NCBI RefSeq assembly: GCF_043641665.1
Contig: NC_092183.1
Span: forward strand, 21,209,501-21,273,500
Length of the DNA stretch: 64,000 nt
Direction of reading: 5' to 3'
Origin: Enoplosus armatus
Lineage: Eukaryota > Chordata > Actinopteri > Centrarchiformes > Enoplosidae
Of the stretch, positions 12,523 to 32,200 are shown piece by piece (position 1 is the first letter of the stretch; the number at the start of each line of letters is the position of its first letter). Made by a program: the position numbers and the translations under genes. Under the pieces are notes generated by a model that ran no database searches, was not told where the DNA came from, and saw only the letters and a list, made by a program, of their open reading frames with translations.

Positions 12523-15500
12523 CTGCTCCCTGTCCAACAACAAACTCATTTTCGCTAGTGAAAAGGACAGTGAGTTGAGTCACTGCTGCTCACCACTAGA
12601 TGGTGGTGAAGCTCTGTCCTGCTCTGTTAGCACTAAAACATTTCATTTATAAATATTTAGGCAATTGTGGAATTCTTTGCACGCAAAGAGAGGACGATGT
12701 CAGCAGTCATGAATAAGGCTGAGTTTCCAGTAGACCGAGAATAGGTCAGTTGTCTCGTCCCTCGTGGTTGGGTACAGATTTGAATGATGGCCTGATGATA
12801 ACTATAGCGTGATTCAACAGCGTCCACCGCAACAACAGTCCAGCCTTGTCAGACAGACAAAACATGCCAGCCGACGGTGTGTCAAAAGTTTATCAGGAGC
12901 TGTCACGCCCGTGCTGATTTACCCACCGCTTCTTGATGAATGAGGGTAATATCACAGTTAGCTACAAGATGAATGGGTTTCAGTTGCCTGGATGATTCAT
13001 ATTTCACCACAAGAATACTGATGAAGCTGGAATCCGGTGGGGGAAATTGTGATTACGTTTATAATGCAATAGACCCGCGATGACATAACATCAGATACTG
13101 CGTCTGTATCCCACTTACGCCTGACACGATTTGTGAGAGCAATCTCGGCTGATATCATTACACTTGGGTGTCCTGACGGGCCTGTAATCCATTACTTACT
13201 GCACTTCCTTCAAGAAAATAAACAACTTGTTTCATCTTATTTAGTTTTCAGTTAATCTGACACCAACTATTGGAATAATTGGGAATATATCTCTGTGGGA
13301 CAGTGAAGTTACAGTTTCAGCAGTATTTAAAGTTACTACATGCCCATATCTTGATATTTCAGGGTGTGATAGTTTGTTCACGAGCGTCTAAGGTGAGGTG
13401 TCTGATTGGAGCCCTCAGGGACTGTTGACAAGAAATTTCTCTCTCTCATTTACCATCTGTGCCGGCCCCCTGAAAGTTCCTGGCTGAGTTAAAGTGCCAT
13501 GTTTGGCTTCATGTCTTTTACTGCATAAACAGATAGATTACAGGGATGCGTAGTAAAAGCAGGCCTGTTTTCTGTGTAAATACCACACAGAGTTATGCAG
13601 TACACCCTGCTCTCATTTCGACTGTTGCTTGTTCTGATGTGGCTTCTGGCACGGGGCCATACAGTACTTGTATTTACTTGTTTGTCTTGATTACGACTAA
13701 GTGGGTAGAGTATGTGGGCCAGTTCACAGGATCGGTTTAGGATGAACTAATGTTCTTCACAAAACACTATAAAAGGAGTTTGTGTGTGTTAACATAGTGC
13801 AGAGTTAAGTGTCTGGCATTCAGTCGATGCTTTTAACCAAATAGTCTTAATGTTACAGGTACAATTTACTGCAGTGGGATTCAAACCACTAATTGTTATC
13901 CAACCATTTACAGAAGAAGGCTTCCTATTTGAATTTGACACTGATGGTTTCAAAGTGCTTTTAATGCAGCAGAGCAATTTACATAAGCTGAGAACATTTC
14001 TATGGAATATTAAAGCTCTTTCAAACCTGATCAGATGAAAAAAGCAGCTAAAGGAATTCTGAAAAGTTATGAATGACAAAAAGCTGACATTTTTTAGATT
14101 GAGGCTTTCACCCAAAGGCAACGAAACATTCTCTTTGTTGCTGGTACTTGGTTTTTCATTTGCTCGAACAGCACACATGAGTGGAGGTATTTGCTGAATG
14201 CTGATTGAAACTCACTGGACAGTGAAAGTAAAACAGGGTCGGTCTCTTCAGGGGTCCAGAGTCCTGCACAGGTTTTGTTTACCTCCTTTGGCCGTAATTG
14301 AACCTTAGAGCTTAAATAATATTTGTTCACTGTGTGTTTTAATGGTGAAACAGTGAGTTGGTTAAAAGTTTAGTCACTCTGCGAGATTAATCAACAACAG
14401 ATTTTATAACTGATTAATCTGATGAGTCATTAATCAAGCAAAAACGAACTGTGCCTGCTGCTTTTCTGTTTTTTAGCCATGCTACCTTTGTGGCTTCAGA
14501 GAGGGTTTCCTTGGTCCAAACTGAAATGTCTCAGTAACTGTTGGATGGATTGCTATGAAATCTGGCACAAATATTCATGTTCCCCTCAGGATGAACTTAA
14601 TGACTCTGACTCTGCCTCTAGCGCCATCATCAGGTCAGAATTTACATTTACATATCAGTGAATATTAGCATGCTAACACACTGAACTAAGATGGGGAATG
14701 TGGTAAGCAACAGCCTGTTTACAATACTCATTGTGAGTATGTTAGCATACTGACTTAGCATTTGACGTTAGCATATTCAGCTCAAACCACAGCTAGGCCT
14801 CCCATCAGCCTCAGCTGTATTTTGTGTTTGGTGCTAATTAGCAAATGTTAGCATGCTAACACGCTAAACTAAGATGGGGAATGTGGTAAACAACTGCCTG
14901 TTTACAAGGTCATTGTGAGAATGTCAGCAAAAAACAAAAATCTGACCAGCCACAAACTAACAGAAAGGATATAGCGATTTTGTGCCTGAACTTCCAGCAC
15001 AGAAACAGCACAGAAATACCCAGAGGGTCCGTATGGTAAAATATAACATCTTTGTTCAAAATGTTTAATAACAAGCATGGCAACAAACATGGCATAAGAA
15101 CAATGCATGTTTAGAAAAATATATCTGCAAATGTATTTTTCAGAATACACTATACATTCACTTAACCTCTACTCGATATTAAACATTTACAATTCAAAAG
15201 TAATAGTTTCAATATAGAGTCACGGTAGAAAACAACACGGTCAGTTTCCTCTAAATAATGTTCATTTCAGGATCCACTTCCATCAGGAGAAAGATGTAGG
15301 TAGACATTTTGCTGAAACAGGCAAACGACCTGAGGAGCCCTTATTTTTAATTGGTATACCTGCTTGCAGGTCAGGTTTTTAATTGATGGTTTTTCACCAG
15401 TTTGACATGAAAACAAGCCCCTCCCCTTTCTGACAAATAGTCCAATTATTCCTTTCCTTAGACAATAAAAGAAATAAAAATACTACACGGACAACCTACA

Positions 15501-15987
15501 ACCACTCAGATTCTTACCTAAAACATAATGATGAAACCTAAGAACATTTTTTATTATGATATTATCGTTTGCCTAATTATTGGAACTTACTTGGTTGTTT
15601 TTGATATGCTGGTATACTGCGTCATACATAAAATAGGTTTGTTATATAAAGCAGGTGTGTTTGGGGCTTCCTGACCAGTATCCAGTAGTGATGATACAGG
15701 AGTCAAACTTGATGCAACCTCTTATTTTACTTCGAAACTCAAAAGTAATGCCAAAACAATAAGTAATGCTGAATAATTGAGTTTGAGTAAAAGAGGTTTT
15801 GGAATGGAGTCATTTTCCATGTTTGAGTAAAAGAAATTCATCTCGGAGAAGGAGTGGTGGCTGTATCTCCATAGCTTAAACACTGCTTGAGTCCTCAGTG
15901 CAGACACTTTTGTATCGTGGCTCTGTCTGAGTGTCTTTGAGGAGAGTGTCCAGACTGAGAGCAGCAGAGAGGGACTTGAGGTCACGG
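12523..15987. other. anapc5 3' flank and gene-free spacer up to the ggt1 3' end
   Basis: The anapc5 3'UTR must begin here. The first clear AATAAA on the plus strand is at 13217-13222, about 700 nt after the stop, so that is the likely but unproven poly(A) signal. The rest is non-coding with a dispersed repeat at 14476-14925. On the minus strand the ggt1 3'UTR should enter from the right. No RNA gene or additional exon was recognised. Confidence 0.5.
14476..14925. repeat. Dispersed repeat with GTTAGCATGCTAACA core, copy 1
   Basis: This is an interspersed repeat marked by several GTTAGCATGCTAACA palindromes and by text such as TCTCAGTAACTGTTGGATGG. A block of roughly 80 bp (TAGCATGCTAACAC followed by GATGGGGAATGTGGTAA) occurs twice, near 14665 and 14845, so this copy contains an internal partial duplication. 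Related copies lie at 16480-16830 and, inverted, at 40340-40660. There is no coding capacity. Confidence 0.6.
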
Positions 15988-21747
<5,760 letters not shown>

Positions 21748-21750
21748 TTT

Positions 21751-22040
21751 CCTGCCCGGGAAAAATCGGCACACCTCACAGTCAGACAGGGTCCTTCAGC
21801 TCAGAAACAAGTGTCTTCTCCTCCAGACATCACCAAACCTTTTACCTGAAAAATCATCTTTTTTCTTTTCTTTCAAGAAGGGAGAGCAGAAAGTTCACTC
21901 ACCTTTTTGGTGTATTGTTTTAGCACAGGTAGATGGAAAATATTGGACAAAAAGAAGACAGAAGAAGGGAGCTGGCCATTCAACTGACTCTGTGTTACTG
22001 TCAGGAGTAATGCCAAGGTGTTTAGTGTGACCCGCTTCAG
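21751..22040 (-). other. ggt1: ggt1 5'UTR: likely non-coding first exon and intron
   Basis: Read on the minus strand, a donor AAAAAG followed by GTGAGT occurs at the 21903/21902 boundary. An acceptor CCCGGGCAG lies just before GAAAATG, at 21752/21751, four bases upstream of the start codon. This suggests a 5'UTR exon (right edge uncertain, about 22040) and an intron of about 150 bp before the coding start. The donor and acceptor are seen directly; the use of the intron is inferred. Confidence 0.5.
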
Positions 22041-25000
22041 TCACTGGTGATGGAACGTGATGCGTCATCTTTGGTTTTCAGGTGTGACTTAGCTCAGGCG
22101 TCACACTGTGATGCTGATGAGCAGTGCTTTCTGGATAATAAGCATGGGCTTCATATGTGTATATGTTTTCGAAAGTCACAGACAGAAAAAATAGACACGT
22201 GCAGATAGATAAGGTACATAGACAGACGAGATGTAGGTGAGAGGTCAAAGGTCATTAAAGCTTTCTTCTGTGACCACTGTATGTTTGAGCTCTTGGAAAC
22301 GTTAGCAATGAAACGACGAGGTTCGAAGTTCTGACAGAACACCGCACATTCAGAATCCTCACAGAAATCTGAATTTGTTGTGGTTCAATCGATCTTTTTC
22401 CTCAAACTAGACATGGCTTCTTCAAATGATGGATGCCTCCCTTTACTCTGTTTGGAGTGAAACTCTTGAGCTTGTCTTTTTTCGTCTTCTCTAACCTTGC
22501 ATTTCACTCTGATATCAATCTGGCAGGCTCGCCAAAGTGAAGGTGAGAGTGATCTGTTTACAGATGCAGCGTTCAGCCCCGACTCGGGGCTCCGTGTGAT
22601 TGGCTCAGCCGGCAGCGTTGCCATGCTCTGTAACCGTGTCACAGTCTATTTGGCTTATTCTGCAGGCATCCGCGGAGCGATTGAGATGCCTGAGCCTTCA
22701 CCCAGCAGCGCAGGTCCAAGCTGGCAGCGTCGGTGACAGCAGCTTCTCAATAGCAAATGCCCCTCTGTGGTACCTCAGCTAATCCAGCACGCACTCCTGT
22801 TGCTGGGCCACACTGATAAAGCACTGTCAGAGGAGCCTGTGGGCTGCTGTTACTACCACTGCTGTGATTGGGCCTAAATCTAATCACTGCTATCCTGTTC
22901 TGGATCTCCCAGGTTCAGTGGCACCCCCAAGGAGGCGAGTTTATTCAATGGACGGAGCTGATTTATGGCGGAAGAGGACAATTACATATCTGTTTGTTGC
23001 AGATCACAAAAGCCTCCTTTCAGCCTTTGTGCACATGTCACTGTCACTGGATGGGGCTTGTTTTATGAAATATCAGCTGGAGCTTGTTCATATTTTTATC
23101 CCGCAGCCAGAGGCTTGTAGGTTTCATTTTGACTTTGCTGGGAGGGATACACTCCTACCCACCAGGTCTCCCTCCAACTGTTCACCTCACAATAAAGGGG
23201 AAGGCCTTGTCTATGCCTAAATACTCAGCAGCAAATCAAATCACACATTGTCGTTGTTCCTCAGCGACAGGTGAAACGCAGCCTGCAGAAACACTTACAG
23301 CCGAGATAAGGCCACGCTGGAGAGGGAGGTGATGTCATGTGTTTTTATGGGTGGCTGCAGTCCTTTAATGATGGGGGCTCCACTGACTGTGTGTGCTGCA
23401 ATTATGAGTTGGAAATTCAACTCGATTTTTTTCTTAGCAGCAATGGACAAATGTGTTTTAGATGCACGCATGGAATGGATGGATTTATGGAGTGGATTTT
23501 CAGCAACTTACTGCCCCGTGTTGGTACGTCTTAACCCTGGTTTTAGAACCTCTCGTCGAAGGACTGCAGTTGAAAGTTAGCCGGCTAGCTAACACTGGCA
23601 CATTTACAGAGGTGTGTTTTAGTTTTAGGCGCAAAGAGGTCAAATTATCCAGTGATTAAGAAACAAAAAGTCTCAGGGGTTATCTTTCTAAATGTAGCAA
23701 ATCTCCCTCCTGAGCCACAGCAGAGACAGTGCAGTGCTTCTCATGATATGTAAACTGAGCTTCATCCATTAACCGTCTCGCCCCTCTGAATCTTCTGACC
23801 CCCCCAGGTTGGGAGCACTGCTCTATCCAATGGTTGCAGCGCTCTATTAACATGTCATTCTCACAGTGCTTTAATAGCACTGATGGTACCATAAGATGCC
23901 TCAGATAAAATATCATGTTGGCACTAGACAAAAAAAAAGAAAAGAAAAAAGAATGTGTTATTTCATCTGCAGGCTTGGAGAGTCAAAGCTCTGACAAAAC
24001 AATTTAGCAGCGTGAGGTGATACATTAAACTGAGGGCACCAGTCAATCATAACACTAAATACATAATAACAGAAGATATGCAGCAGGCTGTGTTCAGGGA
24101 GGATGCAGTGCAGCTGGGGGGGGGGGGGGGGGGGGGAATGTTTATTAGAGAGCATCAACCATCCTGCTCCACTAAACAAGGGCAAACCTGAATCACAGCA
24201 GGACATAAGGTCAAATCAGGATCAAAGTCCTTAAAGCCACAATGATGGGACCTACAAACACACACTGCATCACGAACCTCTGTTTGATACGACTGAATCT
24301 CAATCTGAGAGCAGCTGCGTTTATGTTTACAGTCACGTTCCGTTTCCTAAAGTGCAGGTTTAGAGAGTGCTGTTCTGGGGACCCCCCCCCGATCAATGAC
24401 CCTTCATGGTCCCTGGACCCAGATGCGGACTCGGAGGGAGAGGATTTACTGACGACAAGATGGCCACAAGAGAAACTCCGATTTGCACAGGGCCAGTGGG
24501 CAAAGCACATGTTCGGGCAAGAAGACAAACTTTCACTTCTTCTGAAGGACACATCTGAAACACAGCCCTCAAGACAAGCCGAAGCTTGAGCGTTTTCGCG
24601 AACGTTTTATTGGTTATTCTGCGGTCTTCGGCGTGATTTGTCAGATTGCGCGTCGGTCGCACGAGACACTAAAAACGACACCGACGAAGCTTTTGTTGTT
24701 TTTATTCTCCCCTCGTAGCTGCACGGAGGAGAATTACAAGCCTGGGATTGGTCGGACGCTCCACGTTGCACAAACCTAAACAGCAGCGTAGAGCGGAGAC
24801 GGCCGGGAGGAGGATGAAGCAGCATCCTCGTCATCCGAGCCGAGCCAGACGCACGTCGTAGCCCGCGGAGGGGGAGAAAAATCAAAACAGCAATGCGTGA
24901 CGGGTGCGTGAGATAATTGGTGACAAATTGTGACTGTGACATCGTGTGGTTGCTGTGCGCCGGATCCCCAGTCTGCCCAGACAGCCACAGGCGGCGACGC

Positions 25001-25109
25001 AGCGCCAGACAGCACGGCGCTGTTTTCTACCGTCCACTGAGGAGCATCTGCTGGCAGAAAAACACGGGCTGGTCATGGGCTTGTCCTTTTAGTAACATTG
25101 TCTGAGCTG

Positions 25110-25140
<31 letters not shown>

Positions 25141-25174
25141 CTAACGCCGCCTGCATCTGTAGGAGAATAACACC
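22041..25174. other. Spacer between divergent ggt1 and lrrc75b
   Basis: The two genes point away from each other, so both promoters lie here: ggt1 near 22.0-22.1 kb, and lrrc75b near 24.6-25.1 kb where the sequence becomes GC- and CpG-rich. A poly-G run of about 21 lies at 24116-24136, and a CA then GA microsatellite at 25110-25140 just upstream of the lrrc75b ATG. A minus-strand frame at 22385-22642 is discussed under findings. Nothing else coding was recognised. Confidence 0.5.
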
Positions 25175-26181
25175 ATGGGTTCCAGACTGAGCAGGCAGAG
25201 CAGCCTGGACAATGAGAATTTCTCCAAAAAGCGACGCAAGCTTCTGGACGGCACCGGAGAGAGCGACAGGGGCAGCCGGGGCGGCGGGGACTTTCTGTTT
25301 GCGCTGATGCTCAAATCAGACAAACTGCCGGGGATGCTGCGCAGGACCAACCACAGCCCGTACATGAGGCGGGTGGCGTGGATCAAAGAGATACAGAAGC
25401 TGCTCCGTGACCGCAGGATAGAGCAGGCGGCCGACGTGCTCAAATTACTGAGGAAGGTAAGGGCGCACTGCACAACAGCCCGAGCACCGGCAAAGTCAGA
25501 CCTGTTTACGTTCAGTGTGTGTGTGTGTGTGTGTGTTGTGCACTACTGCTTTAGTCTGCTGTGATGCTCATGCAGCCATACATCCTCTGAACACCCCACA
25601 GCAACAGATGGAGAGCAGCAGGCAGGAGCTGCTCCTGGATGTGTTCCGCCTGTCCAAAATTCTTGCAATGCCACCTGTGACTTAACCCCCTCCTGCAGGC
25701 TCTGCACCCCCTGACCCTCTGACCCCAGCCCACTTCACCCCCCCCCCCCCCCCCCCCCCCCCCTCTCTCTCTCTTTTCTTCCTCCAGGAGAGTTTGTTTT
25801 TATAGAAAGTAGGCCACCGGTGGAGCATTGTATACCTGTGACACATTGTTTCAGCGCGTGATTCACCACAGTGCTCGCTCTCACTGTGGCTGAACGTGCT
25901 CCTGTGTTGACATGCGATGTGAAAGGATAGCCTGCACTCCCTGCACTTATCCCGACATGTCATTGTCTTCAAATGGGATCTGCATATCAGACCCCCCCAC
26001 CCCCCCCACCCCGACACACACACACACACACACACAAACAGAGCCCCGTCCCTGCTCCATCACCCTCTCCACATCTGTCCTTGTTTCCTCCACTGTGGCA
26101 ACAGTCTCACCTCTCCTCAGGCTGTTCTAACGATCCCATTAGAGCGACCTGCCCCCTCCATCCTCCTCTCCACTCCTAATG

Positions 26182-26223
<42 letters not shown>

Positions 26224-29200
26224 TGTGTGTAATGGCCTGTGCTCCAGCAGCAACAGTGTAAGCCCTGGAGTCCTGTGTTCCACGATATAAAATATTATTC
26301 TCCAAAAGGTTATTATTAATGCTCACCTCGAGAAAGAAGGTCACAGAAATGAAAATCTAGACCGCTGTCATTGCTTTGGTAGTGACTTTGTTGTTCTCTT
26401 TGCTGTAGTCATGTGGAAACCTTGTCATCGTCGGTGACTTTCATAGAAGGATTACTAATATTTCGATGAGTCGGGATTGTTTTGGGGCCCTTTTTGGCTG
26501 ATGAAAACCTCTGAAACCCGCTGGATCATATTAAAATAATGTCATAAAGCCAAAAACACGGCTGTTTTTTGGAAAAAAAAGCTTTTGTTGCAGCATGTTT
26601 GATGCCGTCTTCACTTGACCGTGACAATAGTTATAAGCAGGTAGTCGTGACCTAGAATAGGTTATACACAAAGGCAAGCTCCACTAAATGATGCTGGGTC
26701 TGAATCAGGGGTTTGTTTCCAAAGCCCTCTCTCACCTGCTGCGGGGTGTGTGGCATTAAAACCTGTAAAAGGACATGTAGGATGTGACAGCGGCCTTGGC
26801 GATCTCATTTGTTTGCTCGCCCTCAGGCCTTTGTCTGCCTTTTAGCTGTCGGCCAATCTGGCGTTAATTACTCTGAAGCCTTGACACAGGAGAGAGCGGA
26901 ACCTCCTTAATCAAGCCGAGGAGATAAACTGGCCCGGCCCGGGCTCCATGACAGCCGCATCACAGGGGACACGGGCTCGCTGTTATTAAATAAGCCTTAC
27001 TTTATCTTCACTCGCAGCTCTGCAGGCAGGCAGATGTGAGAGAGAGATCCTGCTCTCTGGATCTAAAGGGAGTCCGTGGCATAGTTAATTGCTGTGTAGC
27101 AGCCAGATGTGGAACTGATCTGAGCACTGCTTGCAGATAACGAGAAGGATGCGTGGCTCCATGCACGTGACAATCGATCGTGTCTGAACTCAGAAGGGGG
27201 GGGGGGGGGGGTTGGGTATTTTTATACCTTCCTTCTCAGAAGAGCAGAAGCAGCGTCTCCTCGGCCTTGTGCTCAGCCTGTGTTTACTGTTGCCCTCGTT
27301 ATAAAGGGGGAGCCTGTAATGCGCGAGCTGCCAGCCTCCCACTCAGAACTGTCTGTTACAATCAATGCCGATTGTGGAGAAAGAACGGTGTGTGTGCAGG
27401 TGTGTGCATACTGTATGTACGTGTCTCAAAGGCTCGCTCCTCTCATTAAAGCTGCATGCCTGATTAGGGCCCGGAGGATGGACGTGTTGATGAGGGCCGG
27501 TTGTACAACTCGGTACTCGCACTCAGCTGACAGCTGTCAGTCCTGACCTCTTTGCAGCTGTATTTATGTGCTGCACAAACTTTTAAATCGCATTGTAAAG
27601 AGCCACTGCCACATTTTTACGAGGGGTCGTGGTTAGAGAGATAGCTTTCAAGGATAATAGAATTATTCCCATCTCATAGTGGAGCGTGTGTAAAGTAAGG
27701 AAAGAATACCTTAACAAATAACCAAAAGTACATGGACCAGGGCTTCACATCAGATCAGATATAAGTCAGGGGTTGTCTTGTTTGTGCAGACACTATGTGC
27801 TGTGGCATGTTGGGATACGTGTCATGGCTCCATGCCATGTGTTATTATATATGCCAAAACACTGCGTACCCTGTGACTCCCCTTAGACTTCACTTTCCTA
27901 CTGTAGATGAAAAGGCTCCTGTCTCCTTTAATGAATATTTAAAACAAAACACTTCTTTTATCTCTCCATCCCGAGTCACGTTGCGCTTGACTCAGCAGGG
28001 CCCTGGTCCCATCGCTAATGCATTTTTCTTTTTCTCCTCAGGTCCAGAGTCGCACTTTCAGATACTTTAATGCGGGATGTTTCCACACTTTCATCTTGCT
28101 GTGATCATGACGCCTCTCATCTTGTCTGCTTTGGTATAGGATCTCGGCTTGGAAGGCTCCTCGCTCAACGACATCTTGTACAAAAATGCGGCCTTCCTCA
28201 ACCTGGTGGACCCGATCTCGCACGAGCTGCTGCTCAGCCTGGCTCGAGAGATGCAGTGTCCCAAGAAGGTCAGCTTGCTTTGTTCTCCTCTCTGTAGTAC
28301 CTGCAGAGCGTCCACAAAGATCAAGCCTGACGCCGGTATTCTGCAAAAAGAAAGCATCCTCCGACAAAAATACATCCCCAGATGGTTTCCTTTTGTGAAG
28401 TAATGAGTTCTCGAGATCAATGAAAACCCAATCGACCTACATTTCTACAGATGGATGGTTGAAAGGAATTCTGCAGACACATGTAACCTATGAGCAGCTA
28501 GAAATTGGAACGGCTCTTTACTATGAGTCCTAGATATTTGTGGTTCTTTCATTTTCTGTCTGCCATTTTGTTCCATGCAGTTTGTTGAATTTATACCTGA
28601 AAACTCATTCAGCTGGAGTCAGTTGAAAATATCTGCAAAATCACAAGTGATAACTCCCAAGGAGTCAGGCGAACGGGCACATCAAATAAAAAAAGTACAG
28701 AGAGAACTTCATAACTCGGTATGTCTCAACCTCCAACAGTGAAAATCAGATGATTTGGATGAAGGCGACGGCCACCGGCAGCCGCAGCATGGTTAATGAA
28801 CTGATATTACCAGTGTTTACCAGTGGCTGTGTTGAATCTCACCTCTCCTGTGTACTTCCTGTGTTTTTTCCCACCGATGCACACTGCATGTGATTAGATT
28901 TTCTTGCTCCAGCAAGGCGGCTCAATTGTGTTTTTGTTCAGGAGTAGCTCAAGGCGTCACAAATAATAACAAACCATTCTCTTTTTTTTTTTCTGTTCAT
29001 GTGAAAGAGGCTTGCATGTTGACAGGTTTTAGAAAATGGTGGAAACTCTACAGGATTTAAAGCCCTGATAGTGTGAAACAATGACTTGCAAAGATGTTTT
29101 CTCCTGCACACACACATACACACAGGCAGAAAATCTCTTATTGAAAGCTGCTGCTTCACTCCTGTTAGTCTCTTTGTTCTGCTCACCATCTTGAACGCTG

Positions 29201-32200
29201 CCTCTGCTCTGCTCTACAGGATGCAGACACCATAAAGTCTTCTGATAAGATTTGCAGACAGCTGATCTACCACCTGACCCCGCACTCGAAGTGGCTGAGG
29301 CAGAGCATGTCCAGACGGAAATCCCAGGCCTGGTAAGCCCTCCTGTCCTGACGTCCAGTCTGTAATAAATCTGCAGCTCCACACAGCAGAGAACAGGGCA
29401 GAGATTTCCATCTTTGTAGCTGACATTGAACTAGGACAGAGCTGGCCACGGGCTGACCTGACGGGGAGCGCCATGGTAACCACAGCTGTCAATCAAATTT
29501 CTTTTTAAGTGCTTAGTGGATGTGCCTGGCCACTGGCCTTTCTCTCTTCGGAAGTGGCACAGCAACAGATTTGTCCATCTGTTTGCTGAAGAAAAGCTGG
29601 GAGGCTTATGTTAAAATGTAATTATACCCGTCTTGATGAGCAGGTGAATTGCTTTTGATGTGCAAATGATGAATAGAGATTTGGCTTGTATACAAATAGG
29701 TTTGTTTTGTGTGTGGCTAGGTGTTGCTTGGTAATCCTATTCATGAACATAACAGAGTCTTTCTCATGTAATTGCTTATTCTACAGCCGGCTAGACGCTG
29801 CAAATAATGCGCTCATTTTGTGAAGAAACAGTGAGATGAGAAGGGTTCATTATGCGTCGGTCGGAGGTATCAACATGCAGAATCAGAGGGAAGTGAAGAC
29901 ATATTCGGGGGGATCTGGCAGGGATCAGACACTTGACTGTCGAGCTGCACGAGGAGGGCTTTGTTGTACTCGAGGACGTTTAATTCAGCCCAGAAGAGTA
30001 GAGACACGGGATTTAACTGACACTGACAGCATCTCTGAAAATGTGCAGATACATACGATTGTTAAATTCCTAGCTGAAGGGGATTTTTTTTTTTTTTACT
30101 TAGTCATGTTGTTGCTTCATAGACCCGCAGAGAGAGAGACGGTCTGACACTGGCTGAGACAGCAGGAGCAACATGAATCATTAAAACAAAAATCCACCCT
30201 AAAACAAAATATTAATACAGTAGATGCTGCGAGCTCTGACAGCATCATCTACCGTCGTGCTCATGAACAAATACCTGTCAAAGCCAGAAAGAGATGAGAC
30301 AGGGCCAGTCTGCCACTCTCTGTGAAAAGGATTTTCACCTCACAAACTCAATATCTTCTATAAAAGCAGATATGTAATAATTCAGATCCTGACACAAATA
30401 TTTTTGGGACGCACAGTTAGTTTTCCATTTGATGTTTTTAAAGAGAGTAGCTCAGCTCAGGTTGGTGTGTGTTGTATTGTAGTTTGGAGAGTTAACGGTT
30501 CGACATTCTGTGAAACACACTTATTCACTTTCTTGTCAAAACTTAGAGAGGATCAATACCACTCTCATGCCTGTGCCCTAAATGTGAAGCTACAGCCAGC
30601 AGACGGTTAGCTTAGCTTAGCACAGAGACTGAAAACAGAGGGGGGGGGGGTAAAGGCAAGCCTGTCTTCCAGCACCTCTAAAGCTCAGTAAATAGCACGT
30701 TATATCTCATTGGACTCCGTACAAAAACAAAAACCAAAGCTGTGGTTTTCCAGGGAGTTTTGTGCTGAACACCTTGCTTACACCGTGGTTTTTGTAGGAA
30801 TTAAACCAACAAGCTATAACAAGTATATTAGTGAGCTTTAGAGGTGCTGGTAGACAGATTTTTTTACTTTCGCGGAGAGCCACGCTAGCTGTTCCCCCCG
30901 TATACAGTCATTATGCTAAGCTAGGCTAACCTTCTTCTAATCCTGGCTGTAGCTTCATACTTAGCGTACAGACACGTGAGTGGCATTAATCTCCTCATCT
31001 GACTCTCTGCAACAAAAAAAAAAGGTTATTTCCCCAAATTCCATTATCAAATAAGGATTGAACTGTGCACATTAGCAAGAAATGCATGTCATGAATCTGA
31101 TTTTAGGGAGGATTTTACCTCCATTTGACTTCCATCTTTGTTCAGCTGCAGGCAAACTGCCCTCATCTGTGCAAAAATGCAACAATCTCACCTCTGTGAG
31201 GTTTCTCTGTGCTGAAACAGAAACGGCTCAGTCCATTTTAATGCCACCGGGTTGTTCATCCCTTCATTATCCAGCATTAGCACTGCACACCGGTTGCTCT
31301 AAATACTGTACACACATTTCTGACTGAAATGCCACACTGAATTAATGTCTGAATCTCACTAATCCTGTTAATCTATCTAACTAGTTTATTTGCTTTTTGC
31401 TAGAAATGTTTTTTTTTTTTCACATTTAATGAAAGAGCTTGACAATAAGCTTGATGGAAGCAGTGACCCAGAAATTCTGCCAAGGCACTCCCATCTTAAG
31501 GGTAATTTCATGTGAGCGTAAAAATTGCAAACACTTTCGTGACCTTTTTTTCTCTTCAATTTTCACCCCACTATCGTCCTGTTCAATCAGCCCTATTTGA
31601 CCACATAATTACCTCGTTCCTTTGTCACCTGAACACTCAGAAGCAAACTAACCAAAACTGCCATTTAGTGGCTGCTGCCTTTTTAGTTTCCACATCACTT
31701 ATCTTCATCAAATTTACATCTAAATATGACATTGTGCATCGTAGCATACGGCTCACAATACGGCACATTAAAGCTTCCTCAGGGACCCATCAGTCATTTG
31801 TACTGATTGCTGTCCTATGCTGGGAAAATACAGAATAAGATACAGTTCTCACGGAGAGGACAAAGTGGTCAGATCAGCTCCTCGGGTCGGCCCAAAAACA
31901 TCCACCAAACGAAAGATATGGAAGTGATGTTTGTGTCTTTATTAATATGGACTGTGAACTGTGACCCGTAAGGTCTGATTCCCTGCAGCGTGAAGGACAA
32001 TGCGGTGTTGTTTGTGTGTGTGATTCCTTTCCACGTGTTACGGATATAATACAGCAGAAAATATGATATGTGAGGAGTCACATGTCAGGGAGCAGTTGTG
32101 ATTAGACGTCTCGTCTCGTGTCTCTCTTGTGCAGTTTGGCTTCAGCCATCAGAGGGCTGAAATGAATAATAGAGCGAAGCTTCACCGAAAATGACTCTGC

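Noticed and set aside
21748..21774. Nine-codon N-terminal extension of ggt1 (starting at GTG)
   Set aside because: The codon is GTG, and an acceptor-like CCCGGGCAG lies between it and the ATG at 21747, so it is probably intronic.
23680..23931. Minus-strand frame of 83 codons that first suggested a transposon protein
   Set aside because: No transposase or reverse transcriptase motif could be found on inspection.
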